From Liolophura sinensis (taxonomy: Eukaryota; Mollusca; Polyplacophora; Chitonida; Chitonidae), in the NCBI RefSeq assembly GCF_032854445.1, contig NC_088307.1, positions 1,552,001 to 1,616,000 of the forward strand: a DNA stretch of 64,000 nt, written 5' to 3'. How positions within the stretch are numbered: the stretch's first letter is position 1; every line of letters starts with the position of its first letter. Positions 46,001 to 61,000 of the stretch are shown here, piece by piece. The position numbers were made by a program, and so were the translations under genes. The notes beneath the pieces were generated by a model, which saw only the letters and a list, made by a program, of their open reading frames with translations, made no database searches and was not told the DNA's origin.

Positions 46001-49000
46001 CATTAAGGAGGGAAGAAACCAAGCGCAGATCGGAGGAAACCCACAACCATTCGCAGGTTGCTGGCATGCCTTCTCACTTACGGCTGGAGAGGAAGCCAAG
46101 CCAGCATGAGCTGGACTTAAACTCACAGTGACCACATTGATGACAGGCTCCTGGGTCATTCCGCAGAGCTGGCATGCTAACACTCTCGGCCAGGGAGGCT
46201 CCAATTATTACATAAATAACTAAATATGAAGAATACAATGTCCCACGGTCCCACAAAAGGAGAAACAGAAAGTCATCGGAACTCAGAGCTCTTTTGTCTC
46301 TAATCTTAAGATACACTTTTACTTTATTAAAATACCGTACTGTTTGATTGTGTACATGAGATTCAATGTCATCACTTACCTCCCCTGTCAAACACAGGTC
46401 ATAGGCGAGCAATAAATCCTTTTTGAAATCTTCAGGTTGTGCAGGAACAATGATTCTATCATCAATAGATTGCCAGTGCCAAGCTGAATCTGAAAAAATA
46501 TTGGTTCCACTCATGTAAAAATCAAAACAAAAACACAAAGGTATCTAAAATCTCATCCACGCCTAGAACTTCTCATTTTTCCTGATTCTGTTAATTCTAT
46601 TCATCTTAGAAACATGTTTTGCCTCTAAACAACCATTTTTCTGAGTGAATACTTTAGACTGCACACAGCATCACCAGCTCAGAATGCAGACACAAAACAC
46701 GGTTAAGGCATATTTTTCATGCTCGGAGGTTATCTATTTGTGACCTCCGTGCACAAAGGCTAGTCACCCTTTCAGGGCAGTGTTTGGCTTATCATGAGCC
46801 TATCTTTCTGGTAGTATCCTTATAATAAACCTACGCACAAAAACATTATTTGTACAGCAACAATTTGACAAAAACTGGGTTTCAGCTCGATGCAGAAGAA
46901 AGAAATCCATAACGCAAGTTACAAAAGTGAAACACCTGATTTCTTGGATATGCTGTCAGCACATTTTACAACTTTTTATCTTCTGAGGGTGACAAATGAT
47001 GAACATTTACTCTGTCAGTTACAAAAACTGTTCTTCCCAGAGGCCCTCTGACAGGGTGACAAACACGACATGTTTACAAGTAAACATTTACAATGACCAG
47101 ACAAATAGTATTACAGTATATTAACTGTGTATATTTGAAAATGGGTTTTTAAGCATTTACATTGTGTATTTTAAGCATGGTCAAATGAAACTTTTTACAG
47201 AAGACTTTTGGAGATTTTGACTCTTTAAGTGCCTTTGTAATGAGTTCCACAGTTTTGGACCATTGTATGCAGGCTTTGTTTGAGGAGGGGAATGGCACTT
47301 GGAGACTACCATTCGTTGTTGATCGGAGATGTTTTGTAGTTGCAGAGTTGACAGATTTAAATAGTGTATTCAGGTATGTTGGGCACTTTCCGTTTAGTAT
47401 CTTATACATGTAGGCTCCTTTTTGCTGGGAAATTTTGACCTGGATACAGAGCCAGCTTAGTTGCTTGAAAAGGTTGGAGGTTGGTGTTAAATAAGGGGCA
47501 TTTAATATTGGTCTAGCTGCTCTCTTTTGAAGTTTTAAGATTCTTTCTATCTGGTACTTGCTGGTATATCCCCAGATCGTACAAGAGTAGTTGATACATG
47601 GCAGAATGAAGGAATTATAATACAGAATTTTTGCATATTTTTTCAGTATGTGTTTGTTCCAAGTTAGGTTGTGATCTTTTCACAGACAGAATCAATGTGG
47701 GAATTCCAGTTAAGGCTTGGATTCATATGAAGACCATGAATTTTGTCAGATTGTACGCGTTTAAGACGCAAACTCTCCATTTGTTCTACGTCCTGACTCA
47801 TAGCAGCCTCTAATTCTGTTAGATTTGTGCCATGGTTATATACAGTGGTGTCATCAGCATACAAGCCAATTGTGCTCATGGCTGGGCATGACAAAAGGTC
47901 ATTTACATAAATTATAAATAGTAGGGGGCTTAGAATGGACCATCCAGACAAAAAAATTGTTTTGGGGTCAAAAAAGTATGATTTCATGAGTTTTAGTGCA
48001 GTATTCTCAAGTTTGTAAAGTTTAAGTTTTTGTAAGATGATATCATGATTAATCGTATCAAAGGCTTTTTGAAAATCAAGCTTGGCACAAGCTACAAAAT
48101 GTCCTTGGTCAATTGAAGCTAGCCATGATTACACCATTTCTGTCAATGCATTTCGGCAGGAGTGCTGTGCTTGGAATCCTGACTGTCCTTCGCAAAGTAG
48201 GCTGAAATTGGTCTGATAATTGTACAGGTGATCATGAATGTATCTTTCGATAATTTTTGATAAGGCAGATATGATAGAAATTGGACGATACTTTTTGCAC
48301 TGTTCGGTCTCTCCAGTTTTGTATATGAGCACCACCTTAGCTACTTTCCATGCTTGAGGGAACTCCCCTGTTTCTAGACATTTATTTATTATAATTGTAA
48401 CAGGTTCTGCAATCACAGCAGCACTCATTTGAAGAAAGGAAGGGCCAATCAGGTCAGGGCCTGTACTTTTTTTGACTTCAAATTCACATAAGTGTTTTTA
48501 CACAGATTCTATGTCTATCTTTGGTAAAGTGAACTTTGTGCCTTGTGGGATTTTTCCACCTACAAACAGTTTTCATTTTTCATGAGGGTCCGTAACTGGT
48601 TTAATGTTGTTAGGAATTTTTGGTTTGGTTAGTTTTGACGGAATGTTAGCAAAGAAGCTGTTCATTTCATCTGACATAAGTTTCTTGCCAGTGAAGAAGT
48701 GATCATAGTTTGGATTAATTAGATATTTTAAGCTTTTCTGGGACTTGATTGTTGTTGTTTTTAGGATCCATTTCTCTTAACACTTTCCATATATTCTCCT
48801 GATGTTTGTTGTTTTCTTTGATCAGTTCTTCAAAGATATTTTTCCTTGCTTTTTTCAGCAAACAGTTGGCTTTGTTATGCCACTTCCTGCATTCTCAAAA
48901 TCTTTTTTGGCATGGTATTGATCCTGCAACTTTCTAGCATTGACAGTTTCTTCATCTTTTAACCATTTTGGCAGTTTTTTAACTTTTTACACTCTTTTCT

Positions 49001-52000
49001 CTAATTTGTGCATGATTATTTAGTGTTTCACTGAATAACTGAGTAAAGACAGTCAGTGCCTTATCTGGATTCTTCAAATTTTATAGCTGACCATGGCTTT
49101 TCAAGTAAATCTGATAGAAAAGATTCTATATTAAAGTTTTTTAGATTTCCATATTTAACAGACTTGTGGGTTTGATCTTTTACTTTTATATACCAAGCAT
49201 ACAGGATAGTGATCAGTTATTGTCACTGATCACGTAAACATGATCCATCAATGTGCTTGTCGCATTTGTTACTCTGGTTGCTTCTGTGATAACCTGCTGA
49301 AGTTGATATGTTCTAAAGGTTTGTTCCCACAGCTTACATGCATTCTTTACACTTAAGAGATCATAGCTGAAATCTCCAGACAGAATAATTTCTTTGGATT
49401 CTATGGAAGCAGTGTCCATCATTTGTTCAAAATCATCTAACCACGCAATCCTGGTGATCTGTATATAAATCCAATTAGTACGGGTTTGACACGGGTAACT
49501 CCACTTTCAATCCAGACCACTTCTCAGATATCAGACTCGAGATCTTTGCGACGTTTATACTGGATATTTTCATTTATAAATAGAGCAATCCCCCCTCCCT
49601 GTTTAAGCGGTCTATCCTTTCTTGCCAGTTTGAAGCCGCTAATATTTATAAGTTTCTCTTGGTCTCTTTTCTTGAGTAAAGTTTCTGTGCAGGCAAATAT
49701 GTCTGCTTCGTTGGATGTGGTTGAAAGAATTGATCTGAGTTCATCAATTTTTGGTTTTATATGTTGAATGTTTTCAATAAAGTTCTCCTATTTATTTTAA
49801 AAACAAGATGACCAGGTAAAATGTTGGGATTACTTCATGTATCTCAAGAGCGAAAGTAAGACTGATGGTTCTTCAGGACAGAAGACAACAATACAACAAT
49901 ACCCTGATTCCTTAGCCTTTTCCCAAGAACAACTTTCAGTGCAATTTATGCACACTTGTAATTTGATTTTGAGGACAATACTACACTGTATGGATTGGTC
50001 AATTTCAGGGCTTCTCAAAAAGTGTCATTTTATCAGTCTACACAGAGTAATGCCCTCAGAATCAGCTTGAATAAACACCTTGCAAACATGTGAAAAGGTT
50101 GAAGAATTACAATAATAATTCTTAATTAAACAAATTTGAAGAATTACAATAATAATTCTTTTATCAGGCTGAGTAGTCCAGATCACAAATCATTAGAAGA
50201 AATAAAAGAAAAAGAAATAAAAAAAAAGAAAAGAAACAAAAATGCAACATGTTAAACAGGTGCACTGCATAATAAAGAATAGATGATCAGCATACTGTAT
50301 AAACATACATGTACAACACAATGTAGAATGTACCTGAATCATTGGGAGGCTGGAGAATCAGGGTGGCCTCCTTCCTGGTAAACTTCAGCTCTTTGGCCAC
50401 ATGACAGGCTGTGAGAGGGTTATCTCCTGTTATCATCACAACCTGAGGGGTGGGGAAAGCTCAAAAAGTCAAGACCACCTCTTAACCCCGAGATCATTAT
50501 TATCATCTTGGATCATTATTATTGGCATGTATCATTATCATTGTCATTGATTATCATTATTATCATGGATGACTGTTATCATAGTTCATTATTACTATCA
50601 TGGCTCATCATTATCATGGATCACCATTATTATCATGAATCATTATAACTATCATGGCTCACCATTATCGTCATAGAGCATTATTATTATCATGATCACT
50701 ATTATTATCATGGATCACCATTATTATCATGGAAGTACATATCGGACAACAGGCTCCTTGTCTGAAGAACAGGCAAAGTTAAGTGATTTCACACTGGTTT
50801 TTTAACTTGCAAATTTCCAGGATTATACACATTCTTCATTACATTTGTGCCTTTTGTCATATTGTAAAACATCTCACCTACATGAAGCTGATCAACTTTA
50901 TCCGTAAAGGACAATAATGCTCATGTACAGCAATAAGTTACATCTAGAGGGACAAGTTAATGCTTTATTAGGAGACAGCTTGACAGAAATTTCTTCACAA
51001 TAATAATACCATGGGAAGGCGGCATATTTTGTTATTTCTGTGAGGCGATGCTAGTGTGAAGTGTCGAGCCATTGTTACATCAAAAGTAGATTGTGGTGCA
51101 ACATCAACAATGTTCTAACCTAGCTATTTCTATTGTAACGTTGTACTGTCGTTTATGTGACGCCATCATGATGAGCTGGTAAAGGAGCATTTGACGTCCC
51201 AATGTGAGTTAAAGTTTATTATGGCTGTTATATACATTGACATCAATACTATTTGTCTAATACAATCAGACCGTGACCAAAAATGTCGCAGCCTCAAATT
51301 TGGTTACAGCTTTAAGTATGGGAATTTTTCAGCTGCCTGCCAAAGGGTGCTGCTTTACTCTGGTTTCCCCTACCATTACTCCTGTTTCCCCTACCTTTAC
51401 TCTGCTTTCCCTACCTTTAATCTGGTTTGCCCTACCTTTACTCCGGTTTCCCCTACCTTTAAACCAGGCTGTCATTTACATGTACCTGAAATGAAATATT
51501 TTTGGGAATGGTGCTAAAACACAATCAAATGAATAAATACTCATTATAATAGCAGGATAGATCTGAGCTCACCAGATGAGAGGCATTCTGTATTTCCTTA
51601 AGGACAGCCTTAGAGTCAGACTTGAGGGGACAGGAAATGATGACAAACCCCACAAACTTCAGGTTCTTCTCCACATCATCACGGGTCATGTCACGCACCT
51701 ACAAAATGAACACAGGGAACGTGAACACAGGGAACGTGAACACAGGTCACAAGAGCTACGATAAATGACTACAATGAAGTTTCACCCTGGGACTCCTAAA
51801 GTGTATCCCAGGATTCACTCTGTTGGTTGTGGTTGTTACTCAATGAGTGCCACAGGAAACTATCAGGAGTGGTCGGGGGATTATACTCACAGTTCAAGAA
51901 TGTAATAAACAAGCTCACGCTTCACTGAGCAGTTAATCTATGCTCCTACCACCAACATTTCATGTTTTCCTCAGTTTTTAGTCATAATAATTTTAGTACA

Positions 52001-55000
52001 TGCACTTCGCAACAGGTTATTTTATTATCGTTATTTTGTGATGTGTTTTTCTGTGTTTGGAGGTTCTCTATATAAAAACGTAGTTAAAGGAACTCTTCTG
52101 GGATCGGAGGACAGTTCTGACTGTAAAGAAACAAAATGTGTGTGTAGACTGATATACTCAATTGGAATAACATGTACATGAGAAGCTGATAACAAAGTTT
52201 TCTCAGTGAAATTCATTTATAGCTAAATACATCTGTACACCTAATCATTGCATAATGAGGGCTCTCAGCAGACACCCGTTCACCAGATAATGGTGTGAGG
52301 TGACTTCCACATAGGCCTAACCTGAATAATCGGTTCATCTGTAGTGTATACTGCGCATGTACTTCCCTTGTTTGGTGTGGTCATGCTTTCAGACAGTGTT
52401 TGGAAATTAAAGGTTTGTAATAGACATCGCCCATCTTAATACTTTCTTCACTTTCATTCATGGGTATATTTAGAGATGTATCTGTAGGCCTACTAGTCAG
52501 GAGACCTGCACACCTCACTGTGACAGACTTGACCGCACGTGGCGAGGATTAGCAACCAGAGCTGCTAAGTGGCATGCATGAATGAAGCTGGTTTTGATAC
52601 TTGATTTGATTGGCCACAAAATAGAACTGTACACAGAATATTTTAATGAAAATCGGACTGTCAGTTACGGCATGGAAACCAATGACCTGCCAGAATCAAG
52701 AAAATCATAAAACACACAAAACTTAGGCATGTATCCAACTGGTTTTTAAACCTTGATTTAAGCCTTGCACACCAAAAATCAGACAATACTTGAAGCAATT
52801 ATTCCAAGGAAAGCAAAGGCTTGACAGACAAAGCAAACGCACAGACAAACCCATTAATTAATACCCCTTAGTTTCGTGTATGCATGGGATGGTAAAAGTA
52901 TTCATGGCATGAGAATCATGATCGAAATCTGCTGGACTATTCAACTTCCTGTCTCACCTGTTGATGTGAGAGACTGCCAAGTTTGCGGTAACCAAGGGCC
53001 AGCACTCTAGCTCCTCTTCGAGCCATCGTCAAGTACACCTGATCGTAGTCAGACGGGCACTCAGAAAACTGCAAACATAAACACAGTGAGAGATCTTGTA
53101 CAAGAGTCACACAGTCCTATCTGAATTTATTACTCGGATAAATCTATCTTCACTTGTACCAAAGCATGGCCTAAACAGGAATCAGAACTCAAAATAACAC
53201 AACTGTGTTTTAATAGCTTATCTCAAACTTAACCTTAACTTCTGGCACTGAGCTGTTTAAATTCCCCCCAAATTAATACTTGAATAAAACTAATTTAATA
53301 TAATATAAACCTCAGAACAGCGGAGAGCTGAATTTGATTACATAACCATTATTCCAGTTGGGCGTTGGTGGGAGCTGAACAGTTTAATCATGAGAGGTCC
53401 ATTTTGTCCGTTCCTTCTGTCGCGAAAACGGTATATATGCTACCCAATCTATTTATTTATTTGACTAGTGTTTTACGTCGTAATCAATATTTCACTTAAA
53501 TGACGACAGCCAGCATTATGGTGGGAGGAGATTCTGCCCAGGGGAAATTCACGACCATCTGCAGCTAGCTGGCATATACTACTCAAAGTTCATGGAATAA
53601 TAATCAATTTTTTTTTTTCAAAATATTAACAATTTTTACAGAGTAATGTTTCCAATGCTCTCACATGCAGTTCAAAGGTCACTGTTCACAATCATCTATG
53701 TATGCATTTATGCCAAATGCACTTATGCCAAACTTGGGCACTTGATATGAACAAATGCGCTTGTCCCAAACTTGGGCACTTGATATGAACAAATGCACTT
53801 GTCCCACACTTGGGCACTTGATATGAACAAATGTGCTTGTCCCAAACTTGGGCACTTGGTATGATCAAATGCACTTGTCCCAAACTAGGGCACTTGATAT
53901 GAACAAATGTGCTCATTCCAAACTAGGGCACTTGATATGAACAAATGCACTTATCCCAAACTAGGGCACTTGATATGAACAAATGCACTTATCCCAAACT
54001 TTGGTAAGAGCAAATGCGCTTGTCCCACACTTGGACACTTAGTATGATCAAATGCACTTGTCCCAAACTTGGGCACTTGGTATGATCAAATGCGCTTGTC
54101 CCAAACTTGGGCACTTGGTATGAACAAATGTACTTGTCCCACACTTGGGCACTTGGTAAGAACATAATGCCCTTGTCCCAAACCTCGGTTTTTGTAATAA
54201 TGTTAGTGTCACTTGAAAAATGCTTAACTTTAGGCCCTGGGGAACCCACAACCATAGGCAGGTTCCTGGCAAACCTTACCATGTCTGACCGGAGGGGAAG
54301 CCAGTATGACCTTAACTTGAAACTCACCACGATCGGCATTCTTGTGGGGCTCCTGTGTCAGAGACCGGGTATTTCACATTCCTTACATGATATCTTACTT
54401 ACACCATTCAGATTAGTGCATAGGACAGCCATTCCTCAGAGACCGGGTATTTCACATTCCTTACATGATATCTTACTTACACCATTCAGATCAGTGCATA
54501 GGACAGTTTTCCTCAGAGACCGGGTATTTCACAATCCTTACATGATACTTACACCATTCAGATTAGTGCATAGGACAGTTTTCCTCAGAGACCGGGGTAT
54601 TTCACAATCCTTACATGATACTTACACCATTCAGGTTAGTGCATAGGACAGTTTTCCCTCAGAGACCGGGTGTTTCACATTCCTTACATGATATCTTACT
54701 TACACCATTCAAGTTAGTGCATAGGACAGCTTTCCTCAGAGACCGGGTGTTTCACATTCCCTTACATGATATCTTACTTACACCATTCAGGTTAGTGCAT
54801 AGGACAGTTTTCCTCAGAGACTGGGTATTTCACATTCCTTACATGATATCTTACTTACACCATTCAGATTAGTGCATAGGACAGCTTTCCTCAGAGACCG
54901 GGTATTTCACATTCCTTACATGATATCTTACTTACACCATTCAGGTTAGTGCATAGGACAGCTTTTCCTCAGAGACCGGGTATTTCACATTCCTTACATG

Positions 55001-58000
55001 ATATCTTACTTACACCATTCAGATTAGTGCATAGGACAGCTTTCCTCAGAGACCGGGTATTTCACATTCCTTACATGATATCTTACTTACACCATTCAGA
55101 TTAGTGCATAGGACAGCTTTCCCTCAGAGACTGGGTATTTCACATTCCTTACATGCATATCTTACTTACACCATTCAGATTAGTGGCATAGGACAGTTTT
55201 CCTCAGAGACCGGTGTTTCACATTCCTTACATGATACCTTACTTACCCCATTCACATTAGTGCATAGGGACAGTTTTCCTCAGAGACCGGTGTTTCACAT
55301 TCCTTACATGATACCTTACTTACCCCATTCAGGTTAGTGCATAGGACAGTTTTTCCTCAGTTACCGGGTATTTCACATTCCTTACATGATATCTTACTTA
55401 CACCATTCAGATTAGTGCATAGGGACAGATTTCCTCAGAGACCGGGTGTTTCACATTCCTTACATGATATCTTACTTACACCATTCAGATTAGTGCATAG
55501 GACAGTTATCCTCAGTTACCGGGTATTTCACATTCCTTACATGATATCTTACTTACACCATTCAGATTAGTGCATAGGACAGATTTCCTCAGAGACCAGG
55601 TGTTTCACATTCCTTACATGATATCTTACTTACACCATTCAGATTAGTGCATACGACAGATTTCCTCAGAGGACCGGGTGTTTCACATTCCTTACATGAT
55701 ATCTTACTTACACCATTCAGATTAGTGCATAGGACAGTTTTCCTCAGAGACCGGGTATTTTCACATTCCTTACATGATATCTTACTTACACCATTCAGAT
55801 TAGTGCATAGGACGGCTTCCTCAGAGACCGGGTATTTCACATTCCTTACATGATATCTTACTTACACCATTCAGGTTAGTGCATAGGACAGTTTTCCTCA
55901 GAGACCGAGTGTTTCACATTCCTTACATGATATCTTACTTACACCATTCACATTAGTGCATAGGGCAGCTTTTCTCAGAGACCGGGTGTTTCACATTCCT
56001 TACATGATATCTTACTTACACCATTCAGATTAGTGCATAGGACAGTTTTCCTCAGAGACAGGGGTGTTTCACATTCCTTACATGATATCTTACTTACACC
56101 ATTCACATTAGTGCATAGGGCAGCTTTTCTCAGAGACCGGTGTTTCACATTCCTTACATGATATCTTACTTACACCATTCAGATTAGTGCATAGGACAGT
56201 TTTCCTCAGAGACAGGGTGTTTCACATTCCTTACATGATATCTTACTTACACCATTCAGATTAGTGCATAGAACGGCTTTCCTCAGAGGACCGGGTATTT
56301 CACATTCCTTACATGATATCTTACTTACACCATTCAGGTTAGTGCATAGGACAGTTTTCCTCAGAGACCGAGTGTTTCACATTCCTTACATGATATCTTA
56401 CTTACACCATTCAGATTAGTGCATAGGACAGTTTTCCTCAGAGACCGGGTGTTTCACATTCCTTACATGATATCTTACACCATTCAGGTTAGTGCATAGG
56501 ACAGCTTTCCTCAGTTACCAGGTATTTCACAATCCTTACATGCTATCTTACTTACACCATTCAGATTAGTGCATAGGACAGTTTTCCTCAGAGACCGGGT
56601 ATTTCACATTCCTTACATGATATCTTTACTTACACCATTCAGATTAGTGCATAGGACAGTTTTCCTCAGAGACCGGGTATTTCACATTCCTTACATGATA
56701 TCTTACTTACACCATTCAGATTAGGTGCATAGGACGGCTTTCTCAGAGACCGGGTATTTCACATTCCTTACATGATATCTTACTTACACCATTCAGGTTA
56801 GTGCATAGGACAGTTTTCCTCAGAGACCGAGTGTTTCACATTCCTTACATTATATCTTACTTACACCATTCACATTAGTGCATAGGGCAGCTTTTCTCAG
56901 AGACCGGGTGTTTCACATTCCTCACATGATATCTTACTTACCCCATTCACATTAGTGCATAGGACAGTTTTCCTCAGAGACCGGGTATTTCACATTCCTT
57001 ACATGATATCTACTTACCCCATTCAGGTTAGTGCATAGGACAGTTTTCCTCAGAGACCGGGTATTTCACATTCCTTACATGATACCTTACTTACCCCATT
57101 CACATTAGTGCATAGGGCAGCTTTCCTCAGTTACCAGGTATTTCACAATCCTTACATGATATCTTACTTACACCATTCAGATTAGTGCATAGGACAGTTT
57201 TCCTCAGAGACCGAGTGTTTCACATTCCTTACATGATATCTTACTTACACCATTCAGATTAGTGCATAGGGCAGTTTTCCTCAGAGACCGAGTGCTTTCA
57301 CATTCCTTACATGATATCTTACTTACACCATTCAGATTAGTGCATAGGACAGTTTTCCTCAGAGACCGGGTGTTTCACATTCCTTACATGATATCTTACT
57401 TACCCCATTCAGATTAGTGCATAGGACAGTTTTCCTCAGAGACCGAGTGTTTCACATTCCTTACATGATATCTTACTTACACCATTCAGATTAGTGCATA
57501 GGACAGTTTTCCTCAGAGACCGAGTGTTTCACATTCCTTACATGATATCTTACTTACACCATTCAGATTAGTGCATAGGGACAGTTTTCCTCAGAGACCG
57601 GGTATTTCACATTCCTTACATGATATCTTACTTACCCCATTCAGGTTAGTGCATAGGACAAGTTTTCCTCAGAGACCGGGTGTTTCACATTCCTTACATG
57701 ATACCTTACTTACCCCATTCACATTAGTGCATAGGACAGTTTTCCTCAGAGACCGAGTGTTTCACATTCCTTACATGATACCTTACTTACCCCATTCAGG
57801 TTAGTGCATAGGACAGTTTTCCTCAGTTACCGGGTATTTCACATTCCTTACATGATATCTTACTTACACCATTCACATTAGTGCATAGGGCAGCTTTTCT
57901 CAGAGACCGGGTGTTTCACATTCCTTACATGATATCTTACTTACACCATTCAGATTAGTGCATAGGACAGTTTTCCTCAGAGACAGGGTGTTTCACATTC

Positions 58001-61000
58001 CTTACATGATATCTTACTTACACCATTCAGATTAGTGCATAGGACGGCTTTCCTCAGAGACCGGCTATTTCACATTCCTTACATGATATCTTACTTACAC
58101 CATTCAGGTTAGTGCATAGGACAGTTTTCCTCAGAGACCGAGTGTTTCACATTCCTTACATGATATCTTACTTACACCATTCAGATTAGTGCATAGGGAC
58201 AGTTTTCCTCAGAGACCGGGTATTTCACATTCCTTACATGATATCTTACACCATTCAGGTTAGTGCATAGGACAGCTTTCCTCAGTTACCAGGTATTTCA
58301 CAATCCTTACATGCTATCTTACTTACACCATTCAGATTAGTGCATAGGGCAGCTTTCCTCAGAGACCGGGTATTTCACATTCCTTACATGATATCTTACT
58401 TACACCATTCAGATTAGTGCATAGGACAGTTTTCCTCAGAGACCGGGTATTTCACATTCCTTACATGATATCTTACTTACACCATTCAGATTAGTGCATA
58501 GGACGGCTTTCCTCAGAGACCGGGTATTTCACATTCCTAACATGATATCTTACTTACACCATTCAGGTTAGTGCATAGGACAGTTTTCCTCAGAGACCGA
58601 GTGTTTCACATTCCTTACATGATATCTTACTTACACCATTCAGATTAGTGCATAGGACAGTTTTCCTCAGAGGACGGGTATTTCACATTCCTTACATGAT
58701 ATCTTACTTACACCATTCACATTAGTGCATAGGACAGCTTTCCTCAGTTACCAGGTATTTCACAATCCTTACATGATATCTTACTTACACCATTCAGATT
58801 AGTGCATAGGACAGCTTTCCTCAGTTACCAGGTATTTCACAATCCTTACATGATATCTTACTTACACCATTCAGATTAGTGCATAGGGCAGTTTTCCTCA
58901 GAGACCGAGTGTTTCACATTCCTTACATGATATCTTACTTACACCATTCAGATTAGTGCATAGGGCAGTTTTCCTCAGAGACCGAGTGTTTCACATTCCT
59001 TACATGATATCTTACTTACACCATTCAGATTAGTGCATAGGACAGTTTTCCTCAGAGACCGGGTGTTTCACATTCCTTACATGATATCTTACTTACCCCA
59101 TTCAGAGTAGTGCATAGGACAGTTTTCCTCAGAGACCGAGTGTTTCACATTCCTTACATGATATCTTACTTACACCATTCAGATTAGTGCATAGGACAGT
59201 TTTCCTCAGAGACCGAGTGTTTCACATTCCTTACATGATATCTTACTTACACCATTCAGATTAGTGCATAGGACAGTTTTCCTCAGAGACCGGGTATTTC
59301 ACATTCCTTACATGATATCTTACTTACCCCATTCAGGTTAGTGCATAGGGCAGCTTTCCTCAGAGACCGAGTATTTCACATTCCTTACATGATATCTTAC
59401 TTACACCATTCAGATTAGTGCATAGGACAGTTTTCCTCAGAGACCGGGTGTTTCACATTCCTTACATGATATCTTACACCATTCAGATTAGTGCATAGGA
59501 CAGTTTTCCTCAGAGACCGGGTATTTCACATTCCTTACATGATATCTTACTTACACCATTCACATTAGTGCATAGGACAGTTTTCCTCAGAGACCGGGTA
59601 TTTCACATTCCTTACATGATATCTTACTTACCCCATTCAGGTTAGTGCACAGGACAGTTTTCCTCAGAGACCGAGTGTTTCACATTCCTTACATGATATC
59701 TTACTTACACCATTCACATTAGTGCATAGGACAGTTTTCCTCAGAGACCGGGTATTTCACATTCCTTACATGATATCTTACTTACCCCATTCAGGTTAGT
59801 GCATAGGACAGTTTTCCTCAGAGACCGGGTATTTCACATTCCTTACATGATACCTTACTTACCCCATTCACATTAGTGCATAGGGCAGTTTTCCTCAGAG
59901 ACCGGGTATTTCACATTCCTTACATGATATCTTACTTACACCATTCAGATTAGTGCATAGGACAGTTTTCCTCAGAGACCGAGTGTTTCACATTCCTTAC
60001 ATGATACCTTACTTACCCCATTCAGGTTAGTGCATAGGGCAGCTTTCCTCAGAGACCGAGTGTTTCACATTCCTTACATGATATCTTACTTACACCATTC
60101 AGATTAGTATATAGGGCATACACTACTAGAATTCCTCAACCTTTTCGCATGTTTGTAAGGTGTTTATTCAAGACTATTCAGTAGGCATTAGTCTGTGTTG
60201 ACTGATAATAATCAACCAATCCGATCCAACCAATGCAGTTTTGTCTCCAAAATCCAATTAACAATGTGCATAAATTGCACTGAAAGTTGCTCATATGAGA
60301 AAAAGTTGAGGAATTAGAGTAAAGGTATATAACCTCACAGGTTATGAGGGGTTTGGAGCAAATCAAAATCACAAATCTTGAACCCCAAAACACAGATATT
60401 TAACAATTTCTGAGGTTTTCTGCAAATTCCTGCAAGCATCAAAGCTTAATATTGTCAGATGCAGTCTGCTAACCATGGGCTTCAAGGTCTCTGGGGCGCC
60501 TTTCACGGATGCAATGTAGACGACATCAGAGGAGCCGGGAGGGGTGTGGCCAGCAATAACAGACATACGCTTGAGGGCACTGCTGAAGTGGAAGCGGTGA
60601 TAGATCTTCAGGTTCTGACCTTTGTACTTCCTGGGAATAACAGACTCACCTGTGGTAGGTAACGAGAAATCGTGTGAATACATGGTGCATGTACAGACAG
60701 ACAGGGGCACTGGTCACGCTGCCGCCCATAAAAATATCATGTGCCAATCAAAATATCACATCTGTCAATCAAAATATCACATCTGTCAATCAAAATATCA
60801 CATCTGTCAATCAAAATATCGTGTGTGCCAATGAAAATACCATGTCTGCCAATTAGGGGCCTTCCTGTTTACACTTTGAATTTACCTTCTTTTATATATC
60901 AATTGTAAGAATTGTAATGTATATTAAGGGAAGATATTAATGAAAAGGCAAAATGTATTTGGTCATGAGCTATGTACTGTATATTTTTGATCCCATAACC

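Noticed and set aside
49486-49767. 93-codon + strand ORF inside the LINE
   Set aside because: Antisense to the endonuclease part of the retrotransposon; the - strand reading is the meaningful one.
54355-60112. CRISPR-like appearance of regularly spaced repeats
   Set aside because: Units are directly contiguous with no unique spacers, the host is eukaryotic and there are no cas genes.
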